Origin: DASRSS01 sp035656335
Lineage (GTDB): Bacteria > Actinomycetota > Actinomycetes > Mycobacteriales > Jatrophihabitantaceae
Assembly (NCBI GenBank): GCA_035656335.1
Contig: DASRSS010000083.1
Location: forward strand, 1 to 5,952
Direction: 5' to 3'
DNA length: 5,952 bases
The position numbers and the translations under genes were made by a program. Position 1 is the first letter of the stretch; each line of letters opens with the position of its first letter. A model generated the notes under the pieces. The model did not search any database, was not told the DNA's origin, and saw only the letters and a list, made by a program, of their open reading frames with translations. Of this stretch, positions 1 through 5,835 are shown piece by piece.

Positions 1-1
1 G

Positions 2-454
2 GCGCTGGCCGCGCGGGTCGTCGAGGAGCTCGCGGACGCGAGCGCCGCCGGGCTCGCGTTCGACTCGCCGCCGGACCTGCCGACCGCGCTTCGTGCTGCC
101 GTCGCTGCCGTGTGGGACACGATCGAGGCCACGCCCCGCGAGCAGCTGCTGACGTACGAGATCACCACGTTCGCGCTGCGCAACCCCGAGCTGCGCGAGG
201 TGGCGCTTGCGCAGTATGCCGTGTCGCAGGCGGCGGTCGAGCGGTTGCTGGCGCTCGCGGCGGACGCGGCGGGTGCGCGGTGGACGCGTCCTGTGCCCGA
301 GCTGGCCGGCGAGGTGCTGGCGTTCCTGGACGGGGTCACGCTGCGCTGGCTGGTCGATCGCGACGGTGCGGCCGCGCGGTCGCGGCTGGACTCGTTCGCG
401 CGGTACCTGGCCGCGTCCAGCCGGCCGCAGCGACGACGGAAGGGGCGCGCATGA
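2..454 (+). CDS. TetR-family transcriptional regulator, C-terminal part (5' end outside window)
   Basis: The frame is open from the left edge, so only the last 150 residues are seen and the N-terminal helix-turn-helix is off-window. An in-frame GTG at 110 is internal, because matching protein sequence continues upstream of it. The visible part is the helical ligand-binding/dimerisation domain of TetR repressors. It has the typical pattern of a segment like EQLLTYEITTFALRNPELRE, an AQYAVSQAAVERLLALAADA helix, and a final helix FLDGVTLRWLVDRD before an R/K-rich tail (RPQRRRKGRA). TetR proteins bind operators as dimers and release them on binding a small ligand; the ligand here cannot be read from sequence. 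The stop codon (452-454) overlaps the ATG of the next gene in an ATGA junction, so the two are almost certainly co-transcribed and probably translationally coupled. It may control that operon; this is an inference from position. Confidence 0.85.
   Translation, partial: ALAARVVEELADASAAGLAFDSPPDLPTALRAAVAAVWDTIEATPREQLLTYEITTFALRNPELREVALAQYAVSQAAVERLLALAADAAGARWTRPVPELAGEVLAFLDGVTLRWLVDRDGAAARSRLDSFARYLAASSRPQRRRKGRA
438..445 (+). promoter_or_regulatory. Ribosome binding site for the deaminase/aldolase gene
   Basis: GGAAGGGG lies inside the end of the TetR reading frame, 5 nt before the ATG at 451. It selects this ATG over the in-frame upstream GTG near 112, which would add 113 low-complexity residues that are only the shadow of the TetR frame. 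Confidence 0.7.
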
Positions 455-1602
455 CGGACCTGGCTGCGTTGACGTCGGCCACGGCCGAGCTGGATCCGCC
501 GCTGGTCGCGCTCGACCTGGCCGCGCTGCGCGCGAATGCGGCCGACCTGGTGCGGCGCGCGGCGGGGAAGCCGGTGCGGGTGGCGAGCAAGTCGGTGCGC
601 TGCCGGCACGTCCTGTCGTTGGCGCTGGACACTCCCGGGTTCGCGGGCGTGATGGCGTACTCGGTGCGCGAGGCGATCTGGCTGGCGCGGTGCGGCGTCC
701 GCGACGTCTTGCTGGGGTACCCGAGCGCGGATCGCGGGGCGCTGGCCGAACTCGGCGCGGACCCGGCACTGCACGACTCGATCACGCTGATGGTCGACGA
801 CCCGCAGCAACTGGACCTCATCCGGGCGGTCACCGACGCTCCGCTGCGGGTCTGCCTGGACGTCGACGCGTCGCTGCGGATCGGGCGGCTGCACCTCGGC
901 GTGCGCCGGTCCCCGGTGCGGACGCCGTCCGCCGCCGCCGAACTCGCCCGGGCCGCTGCTGCGAGGGGGCTGCGCGCGGCAGGCGTGATGTTCTACGAGG
1001 CGCAGATCGCCGGGCTGCCGGACAGCACGGCCGCGGTCCGGATGATGAAGCGGCGCTCGGCCGCTGAGCTGGCGCGCCGGCGCGGCGCGGTCGTCCGCGC
1101 GGTCGAGGACGCGCTCGGCACCCGGCTGGAGATCGTCAACTCCGGCGGCACGGGCAGCGTCGAGGTCAGCACGGCCGACCCGGTGGTGACCGAGGTGACT
1201 GCCGGATCGGGGCTGTACGTGCCGACGCTGTTCGACGACTATCGCGCGTTCACGCCACGGCCCGCGCTGTTCTTCGCGCTGCCCGTCGTCCGCCGTCCCG
1301 CGCCGGGCATCGCGACCCTGTTCGGCGGCGGGTACATCGCGTCGGGCCCGGCCGGATCGTCCCGGGTGCCGTCGCCGAGCACACCCGGGCTGAAGCTGAT
1401 CGGGACCGAGGGGGCCGGCGAGGTGCAGACGCCGGTGCGCGGTCGCGGAGCTGCCGGACTGGTCGTCGGCGACCGGGTGTGGTTCCGGCACGCGAAGGCC
1501 GGTGAGCTGTGCGAGCGGTTCGACACGGTGCATGTGGTGGACGGTTCCCGGCTGGTCGAATCGGTGCCGACGTATCGCGGCGAGGGCAAGTCGTTCGGCT
1601 GA
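451..1602 (+). CDS. Amino acid deaminase/aldolase, alanine-racemase-like fold-type III PLP enzyme
   Basis: A 383-residue PLP enzyme. The N-terminal alanine-racemase-type TIM barrel begins at PLVALDLAALRANA (about residues 17-30). The expected Schiff-base lysine is K47 in VRVASKSVR. Cofactor-phosphate contacts are expected in the NSGGTGS loop (230-236) and AGSGLY (251-256). The C-terminal domain resembles the D-serine dehydratase-like domain: GDRVWFRHAKAGELCERF supplies H347 and C354 as likely metal ligands, and the protein ends in the family-typical VPTYRGEGKSF. Relatives cleave D-threonine-type beta-hydroxy amino acids or dehydrate D-serine; the substrate here is not determinable. It is cytoplasmic, with no signal peptide or membrane segment. 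The start is supported by a strong RBS and the 4-nt overlap with the TetR gene. It ends 22 bp from the stop of the convergent gene, with no clear terminator between. Family assignment is firm, the exact reaction is not. Confidence 0.87.
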   Translation: MTDLAALTSATAELDPPLVALDLAALRANAADLVRRAAGKPVRVASKSVRCRHVLSLALDTPGFAGVMAYSVREAIWLARCGVRDVLLGYPSADRGALAELGADPALHDSITLMVDDPQQLDLIRAVTDAPLRVCLDVDASLRIGRLHLGVRRSPVRTPSAAAELARAAAARGLRAAGVMFYEAQIAGLPDSTAAVRMMKRRSAAELARRRGAVVRAVEDALGTRLEIVNSGGTGSVEVSTADPVVTEVTAGSGLYVPTLFDDYRAFTPRPALFFALPVVRRPAPGIATLFGGGYIASGPAGSSRVPSPSTPGLKLIGTEGAGEVQTPVRGRGAAGLVVGDRVWFRHAKAGELCERFDTVHVVDGSRLVESVPTYRGEGKSFG

Positions 1603-1624
1603 GTCGGGTCTCGCCTTGCCTTGT

Positions 1625-2071
1625 TCAGGTCCGGCACCCGCGCGCGTACTCGATCGCGTCGTCACCGCTGAGCACGCGGCCGTCGTCGAACGTGATCGTG
1701 AGGCTGCTGCGGTACGCGCGCGGCGCGGCGTCGTCCGGCAGTTGGTCCGGGGATCGGTCCGCGGGCGGAACCGCGGCGCGGACAAGCCGCAGCCGGCTCG
1801 GCTCGATCGGCTCCGGCACGAACGACCAGCCGTGCGGCCCGTCGACGAGCGCGCTCTCGTCTACGCCGTCGACGGACCAGACGTCCACTGCGGTGCCGGT
1901 GTTGTTCAGCCGGAGGAAGAACGCGACGTCCGAGTCGCTCCCGCAGAGGAAGACGCCGTCGAGTTCGGGCCGTCGACTGCCCGCGATGCCGGGTGCCGCG
2001 CCCATGCGCGTCCAGTCCAGACCGTGCGCGGCGATGGACGCACGGTTGGCGACCGAACTGACGTGGAACAT
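1625..2071 (-). CDS. Small protein with ADP-ribosyltransferase-like (KptA/DarT-like) N-terminal motif, function unknown
   Basis: A 148-residue protein from ATG 2071, starting MFHVSSVANRASIAAHGLDW. This H-x-S-S...N-R-x-S-I-x-x-x-G-L pattern resembles the first motif of ART-fold NAD-binding proteins such as KptA (RNA 2'-phosphotransferase) and DarT/DUF4433. Later conserved-looking pieces are GIAGSRRPELDGVFLC (about 28-43), VDVWSVDGVDESALVDGP (62-79) and FVPEPIEPSRLRLV (84-97). The C-terminal tail SSLTITFDDGRVLSGDDAIEYA may be a separate strand-rich extension. The reading frame stays open to an ATG at 2233, but the extra 54 residues are low-complexity and enter the region just before the repeats, so the start at 2071 is preferred. 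No strong Shine-Dalgarno precedes it, and a GTG three codons upstream (2080) is possible. Third positions are strongly G/C, supporting coding. It lies downstream of the citrate synthase on the same strand but 486 bp away. No antitoxin-like partner is adjacent. Function is unassigned. Confidence 0.68.
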   Translation of the reverse strand: MFHVSSVANRASIAAHGLDWTRMGAAPGIAGSRRPELDGVFLCGSDSDVAFFLRLNNTGTAVDVWSVDGVDESALVDGPHGWSFVPEPIEPSRLRLVRAAVPPADRSPDQLPDDAAPRAYRSSLTITFDDGRVLSGDDAIEYARGCRT

Positions 2072-2209
2072 CGTGGGCACGCCGGTCAACGCTAGCGATG
2101 CGTCGCGAGCGCTTTTGCTGTTCGTTGCCGCGCCGCCGCAGCCTGTAGTGGCTTTCGACGGCGGACACGAGTCGCGCTCGCCCTCGGCCACCCATGCGCC
2201 CGAAGCTTT

Positions 2210-2307
2210 GCTCTGCTCACTCCCAGTACGCAAATGCTCACCATTAGTGAGCAGAGCGGGCTCTGCTCACCTCGAGTACGCAAATGCTCACTATTGGTGA
2301 GCAGAGC
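2210..2307. repeat. Tandem pair of 48-bp inverted-repeat-bounded units
   Basis: Unit 1 spans 2210-2257 and unit 2 spans 2260-2307, separated by GG (period 50). By eye they differ at 5 of 48 positions. Each begins with GCTCTGCTCAC and ends with its exact reverse complement GTGAGCAGAGC (11-bp arms), with AGTACGCAAATGCTCAC conserved inside. Each also contains an inner hairpin, TGCTCAC - 5-nt loop - GTGAGCA (2235-2253 and 2285-2303). At the junction, 2247-2270 is an 11+2+11 palindrome. Outer, inner and cross-unit stems are therefore mutually exclusive alternatives. No T-run follows on either strand, so it is not a classical intrinsic terminator. It could be a REP/BOX-like or MITE-like dispersed element, a transcript-end structure after the citrate synthase gene, or a protein-binding site. 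No obvious target-site duplication is seen. Confidence 0.85.
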
Positions 2308-2460
2308 AAGGGTTCGGCGGGAGGTGCCGCGGGTCGGGCCGGGCCAGGGCGAACCGCCGCTGTACTGAGTCCCGGCGGGTTCGGCCGACGCCCAACGAGA
2401 CCATCGGCGCCGGCAGCGTCGCACCGGCACCCCGACCCGGCGCGCGCCGAGCTGCGAACT

Positions 2461-2535
2461 GCCAGCGCCGAGCCTGCGAGCGCCGAGCCCGCCAGTGCCG
2501 AGCCCGCCAGTGCCGAGCCCGGCAACGCCGAGCCT
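2461..2535. repeat. 15-bp minisatellite, five tandem copies
   Basis: Five consecutive 15-bp units fit the pattern GCCAGTGCCGAGCCC. Units 3 and 4 (2491-2505, 2506-2520) are identical; units 1, 2 and 5 differ by a few bases. Because 15 is a multiple of 3, the array stays in frame and would read A-S-A-E-P on plus or A-G-S-A-L on minus, but the surrounding frames do not look coding. The identical neighbours suggest recent slippage or duplication, so copy number may vary between strains. It lies 22 bp beyond the citrate synthase stop codon. Confidence 0.85.
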
Positions 2536-2544
2536 GCGACCTAG

Positions 2545-2565
2545 ACCCCCAGCCCGCTCAGGGGT
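2545..2565 (-). terminator. Weak hairpin at the end of the citrate synthase gene (possible terminator)
   Basis: ACCCC (2545-2549) pairs with GGGGT (2561-2565), with a small inner AGC/GCT pairing. The structure overlaps the TGA stop at 2558-2560. It is short, has a mismatch and lacks a following U-run, so it is only a candidate. Confidence 0.2.
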
Positions 2566-3664
2566 GCGAGATGTCGCCCCAGCCCTCAACCTCGGACGGC
2601 TTGCGCGGAGCGGGACCGACGTAGCGGGCCGACGGCCGCACCAGCCGTCCGGTCTTCTTCTGCTCCATGATGTGCGCCGACCAGCCGGCCGTGCGGGCGG
2701 CGGTGAACATCGCCGGCATCATGTGCGGCGGCACCTCGGCGAAGTCCAGCACGACAGCGGCCCAGAACTCGACGTTCGTCTCGATCGGACGGTCCGGGCG
2801 ACGCTCGCGTAGCTCGGCCAGCGCCGCCTGCTCCAGCGCCGCGGCCGCCTCGAAGCGCGGCGCGCCCAGCTCCTGCGCCGTGCGGCGCAGCACGCGGGCG
2901 CGCGGGTCCTCGGCCCGGTACACGCGGTGCCCGAAGCCCATCAACCGCTCGTGCCGGTCGAGGATCCCGGCCACCACCTTGCGCGCGTCGCCGGTCTTCT
3001 CCACCTCGGCCAGCATGGGCAGCACGCGGGCCGGCGCGCCACCGTGCAGCGGACCGCTCATCGCCCCGATCGCGCCCGACATGGCGGCCGCGACGTCGGC
3101 GCCGGTGGACGCGATCACGCGCGCTGTGAACGTCGAGGCGTTCATCCCGTGCTCGGCGGCGGACACGAAGTACGCGTCGACGGCCTTCACGTGCGCCGGA
3201 TCCGGCTCGCCGCGCCAGCGCACCATCATCCGCTCGACGATCGTGTCGCACTCGTCGATTCGCGACTGCGGGACGGCCGGCGTGGCCAGCCCGCGCGCCG
3301 ACTGCGCGACGTACGACAGCGCCATGACCGCGGCGCGGGCCAGCTGCTCGCGCGCCTCCTCGTCGCTGATGTCCAGCAGCGGACGGTAACCCCAGATCGG
3401 CGACAGCATCGCCAGCGCCGCCTGCACGTCCACGCGCACGTCACCGGTGTGCACAGGGATCGGGAACGGCTCGGCCGGCGGCAGGCCCGGGCCGAACTTC
3501 CCGTCGACCAGCAGCGCCCACACGTTGCCGAAGGTGACCTGACCGGCCAGGTCCTCGATGTCGACGCCGCGGTAACGCAGCGCGCCGCCGTCCTTGTCCG
3601 GCTCGGCGATCTCGGTCTCGAACGCGATGACGCCCTCGAGACCCGGGCTGTAGTCGGCTGCCAT
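2558..3664 (-). CDS. Citrate synthase 2 (short-form, CitA-like)
   Basis: A 368-residue citrate synthase, condensing oxaloacetate with acetyl-CoA at the entry of the TCA cycle. Its length fits the short actinobacterial second citrate synthase (M. tuberculosis CitA type) rather than the longer GltA type. Features: the N-terminal GVIAFETEIAE...LRYRGVDIEDLA (11-40) typical of the fold; EHGMNASTFTARVIAST (171-187); catalytic H207 in SGPLHGGAP; oxaloacetate-binding H246 in MGFGHRVYRAEDPRA; NVEFWAAVVLDFAEVP (297-312), where the general-base position usually Asp appears to be E299; and ARTAGWSAHIMEQ (323-335) followed by LVRPSARYVGP. The ATG at 3664 is preferred because GGAG lies 7 nt upstream (plus-strand CTCC, 3672-3675) and the protein then begins MAADYSPGLEGV. 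The frame is open 129 codons further upstream, but that stretch runs antisense to pdxH. It is divergent from pdxH. A 2-methylcitrate synthase role is a less likely alternative. Confidence 0.9.
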   Translation of the reverse strand: MAADYSPGLEGVIAFETEIAEPDKDGGALRYRGVDIEDLAGQVTFGNVWALLVDGKFGPGLPPAEPFPIPVHTGDVRVDVQAALAMLSPIWGYRPLLDISDEEAREQLARAAVMALSYVAQSARGLATPAVPQSRIDECDTIVERMMVRWRGEPDPAHVKAVDAYFVSAAEHGMNASTFTARVIASTGADVAAAMSGAIGAMSGPLHGGAPARVLPMLAEVEKTGDARKVVAGILDRHERLMGFGHRVYRAEDPRARVLRRTAQELGAPRFEAAAALEQAALAELRERRPDRPIETNVEFWAAVVLDFAEVPPHMMPAMFTAARTAGWSAHIMEQKKTGRLVRPSARYVGPAPRKPSEVEGWGDISHP

Positions 3665-3815
3665 GCGGATGCTCCGATCGGATAGTTCGGCTGCGTACGG
3701 ACAAAGCGTGTGGACGGGCGGGTTACGCCCCCGACGCCTCATTCTGCCCGTCCCGCCGACAGGCCGTGCGGGCCCCCTGCGCGGCGGCCCGGTCCGCTGC
3801 GAGAATGGAGGGACG
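3665..3815. promoter_or_regulatory. Divergent citrate synthase / pdxH promoter region
   Basis: These 151 bp must carry the start signals for both flanking genes. I cannot identify convincing -35/-10 pairs in either direction. There is an 8-bp perfect inverted repeat, GGACGGGC (3712-3719) and GCCCGTCC (3746-3753), plus a small hairpin GGGCG-GGTTA-CGCCC (3716-3730) inside it. In DNA this GC-rich such pairs can arise by chance. The pdxH RBS GGAGG is at 3807-3811. Confidence 0.5.
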
Positions 3816-4457
3816 ATGAGCGACCCTGCCGCATTGCGCCGCGAGTACCTGCGCGGACAACTCGACGAGACCACCGTCCCCGCCACCTGGTTGTCGCTGT
3901 TCCAGCTGTGGTTCGACGACGCCGTCGCGACGCTCCCCGCGGCCGAGGTCAACGCGATGCAGGTGGCGACCGTGGACGCGTCCGGACGGCCGTCGGTGCG
4001 CACCGTCCTGCTCAAGGCGTTCGACAGGCGCGGCATCGTGTTCTTCACCAACTACGACTCGGCGAAGGGCCGCGACCTGGCCGCCCGGCCGTACGCGGCG
4101 GCCGTGCTCGCCTGGGTGCCGCTGGAGCGGCAGGTGCGGATCAGCGGACCGGTCGAGCGCATCGACCGCGCCGAGACGGACGCCTACTTCGCCACCCGCC
4201 CGCGCGGAGCTCAAGTCGGTGCCTGGGCGTCGCCGCAGTCGCAGGTCGTCGCGTCCCGCGACGAACTCGACCGGGCCGCGCGCGAGGCTGCCGACCACTT
4301 CGCCGGTCAGGACGTCCCGACTCCGAAGCACTGGGGCGGGATCCGCATCGTCCCGGAAACCGTCGAGTTCTGGCAGGGCCGACCCGACCGCCTGCACGAC
4401 CGGCTGCGCTACCGCGCGGACGGCGACGGCTGGACTCTCGAACGCCTCGCTCCGTGA
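3816..4457 (+). CDS. pdxH: Pyridoxamine/pyridoxine 5'-phosphate oxidase
   Basis: A 213-residue FMN-dependent oxidase that converts pyridoxamine 5'-phosphate or pyridoxine 5'-phosphate to pyridoxal 5'-phosphate, using O2 and releasing H2O2. It is cytoplasmic and works as a homodimer in this family. Hallmarks in order: RREY near the N-terminus (8-11); NAMQVATVDASGRPSVRTVLLK (46-67), the FMN-binding strand region; GIVFFTNYDSAKG (73-85); AWVPLERQVRISGPVERI (99-116); ASPQSQVV (138-145); and the C-terminal PdxH signature VEFWQGRPDRLHDR (183-196), which matches the family pattern fully, ending WTLERLAP. Length matches the usual 210-230. The ATG at 3816 is chosen for the RBS GGAGG only 4 nt upstream and the typical N-terminus; an in-frame ATG at 3663 would run back across the divergent promoter region. 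It is divergent from the citrate synthase and 58 bp ahead of the MFS gene on the same strand. Confidence 0.95.
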   Translation: MSDPAALRREYLRGQLDETTVPATWLSLFQLWFDDAVATLPAAEVNAMQVATVDASGRPSVRTVLLKAFDRRGIVFFTNYDSAKGRDLAARPYAAAVLAWVPLERQVRISGPVERIDRAETDAYFATRPRGAQVGAWASPQSQVVASRDELDRAAREAADHFAGQDVPTPKHWGGIRIVPETVEFWQGRPDRLHDRLRYRADGDGWTLERLAP

Positions 4458-4515
4458 ACTCACCCCACGAAACTGCTCCGCAAAGAACGCTACGCACTTT
4501 CGCGGGGACCCCGAG

Positions 4516-5835
4516 ATGAACGAACCCGAGGTGACCGAACAACTCGACACGCCCGATCAGGCCGAGGTCCCGGAACAGGCCAGCCGGCTGCGCGGACTGC
4601 TCGGCCGGCACGCCGTCGACACCCGCCCGCTGGCTATCGCGCCGTACCGCAGGCTGCTGATCGGCCAGGGCACGTCGTTCATCGGCTCGATGCTCACCCA
4701 GGTCGCGGTGCCGGTGCAGGTCTACGCGATCACCCGCTCGTCGCTGTACGTCGGCTTCGTCGGGCTCGCCGGCCTGCTGCCGATCGTGATCTTCGGCCTC
4801 TACGGGGGCGCGATCGCGGACGCGGTCGACCGGCGCCGGCTGTACCTCTGGTCGTCACTGGGCGGCTGGCTGGTGACCTGCGCATTGCTCGCGCAAACCC
4901 TGCTCGGGGTCGGCAGCGTCGCGCTGATCCTGTGCCTGGTCGTCGTCCAGTCCGGCATGTTCGCGACGGCCTCCTCGGCGCGCGGCGCGATCATTCCGCG
5001 CATCGTCGACCTCGACCTCGTGGCGTCCGCGAACACGCTGAACTTCACCGTCAGCAACGTGGGCCAGGTGATCGGTCCGCTGATCGCCGGTGTGCTCGTC
5101 GGGCTGAGCCACGGCTTCGCCTACGCGTACGGCATCGACGCGCTGCTGTTCACCGCGGCGCTGTACTCCGCGCTGCGCCTGCCCGACATCCCCCCGGACG
5201 GGAACACCCAACGTCCGGACATGCACGCGATCTTCGACGGGCTGCGATTCATCGCGACGCGTCCCGTGCTCGTCATGTCGTTCCTGGTCGACATCGCCGC
5301 CATGGTGCTCGCGATGCCGCGCTCGCTGTTCCCCGCCGTCGCCGATCTGCGCTTCGGCGGCAACGTCGGACCGCTGTACGCGGCGATCGCGATCGGCGCC
5401 GTCCTCGCCGGGCTCTCCAGCGGCTGGATCAACCGGGTGCGCCGGCAGGGACGCATGCTGGTGTTCGCGATCGTCGGCTGGGGCGCGGCCGTCGCGCTGT
5501 CCGGTCTCGCCCGGCAGCTGTGGCTGGTGGTGGCCCTGCTCGCACTCGCGGGAGCGTTCGACCTGGTGAGCGCGGTCTACCGCCAGACGATCCTGCAGAC
5601 CTACGCGCCGGACGAGATGCGCGGGCGCATGCAAGGCGTGTTCACCGCGGTCGTCGCGGGCGGCCCGCGCCTCGGCGACGTGCGCGCGGGCGCGACGGCT
5701 GCGGTCAGCAGCCCGGAATTCTCCTGGGTGATCGGCGGAATCGTGTGCATGATCGTGGTCGCGAGCGCCGGCTTCCTCGTCCGCCCGTTCTGGCGCTACG
5801 ACGCCCGCGAGGCCGAGCAACAGCTGACCGGTTAG
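4516..5835 (+). CDS. MFS transporter, MFS_3 / EntS-like exporter
   Basis: A 439-residue inner-membrane protein with about 12 hydrophobic segments (roughly 46-70, 77-101, 110-132, 135-155, 178-198, 200-221, 250-274, 284-304, 312-330, 333-354, 370-396, 402-424). A hydrophilic, acidic N-terminal tail of about 40 residues precedes them. The loop between segments 2 and 3 carries a motif-A-like GGAIADAVDRRRL (97-109). The motif PDEMRGRMQGVFTAVVAGGPRLGD (365-388) is characteristic of the MFS_3 group, which includes the enterobactin exporter EntS and many actinobacterial drug or siderophore exporters. It likely exports a small molecule using the proton gradient; the substrate is not predictable. The ATG at 4516 has GGGGA at 4504-4508, 7 nt upstream. 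It lies 58 bp after pdxH with no clear terminator between, so read-through is possible; a functional link is not evident. Confidence 0.88.
   Translation: MNEPEVTEQLDTPDQAEVPEQASRLRGLLGRHAVDTRPLAIAPYRRLLIGQGTSFIGSMLTQVAVPVQVYAITRSSLYVGFVGLAGLLPIVIFGLYGGAIADAVDRRRLYLWSSLGGWLVTCALLAQTLLGVGSVALILCLVVVQSGMFATASSARGAIIPRIVDLDLVASANTLNFTVSNVGQVIGPLIAGVLVGLSHGFAYAYGIDALLFTAALYSALRLPDIPPDGNTQRPDMHAIFDGLRFIATRPVLVMSFLVDIAAMVLAMPRSLFPAVADLRFGGNVGPLYAAIAIGAVLAGLSSGWINRVRRQGRMLVFAIVGWGAAVALSGLARQLWLVVALLALAGAFDLVSAVYRQTILQTYAPDEMRGRMQGVFTAVVAGGPRLGDVRAGATAAVSSPEFSWVIGGIVCMIVVASAGFLVRPFWRYDAREAEQQLTG

Larger units (their letters stand above)
2072..2557. other. Repeat-bearing intergenic region with no supported gene
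   Basis: This is 486 bp between two minus-strand genes. It has open frames on both strands, including a plus-strand frame from 2284 to 2544 that begins inside one hairpin unit and ends in the 15-bp minisatellite. Third-position G/C in these frames is clearly weaker than in neighbouring genes and the predicted products are low-complexity, so I treat it as non-coding. It holds the 48-bp repeat pair (2210-2307) and the minisatellite (2461-2535). The stretch 2308-2460 shows nothing I recognise. Confidence 0.6.

Noticed and set aside
112..450. Upstream extension of the deaminase/aldolase frame
   Set aside because: It overlaps the TetR gene in another frame and is low-complexity; the RBS and ATGA overlap support the start at 451.
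1509..2300. Plus-strand frames opposite the small ART-like gene
   Set aside because: The minus-strand frame carries the recognisable conserved motifs; the plus-strand products are Ser/Arg/Ala-rich shadows.
2210..2307. CRISPR array
   Set aside because: There are only two units, the 2-bp spacing leaves no spacer, and each unit is itself a long inverted repeat; no cas genes are present.
2284..2544. 86-codon plus-strand frame through the repeats
   Set aside because: It starts inside a hairpin repeat and ends in a minisatellite, with weak third-position G/C preference and no clear RBS.
3665..4051. N-terminal extension of the citrate synthase frame, suggesting a fusion
   Set aside because: The frame is open only because stops are rare. 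The extension runs antisense to pdxH and through the promoter region, and a good RBS precedes the ATG at 3664.
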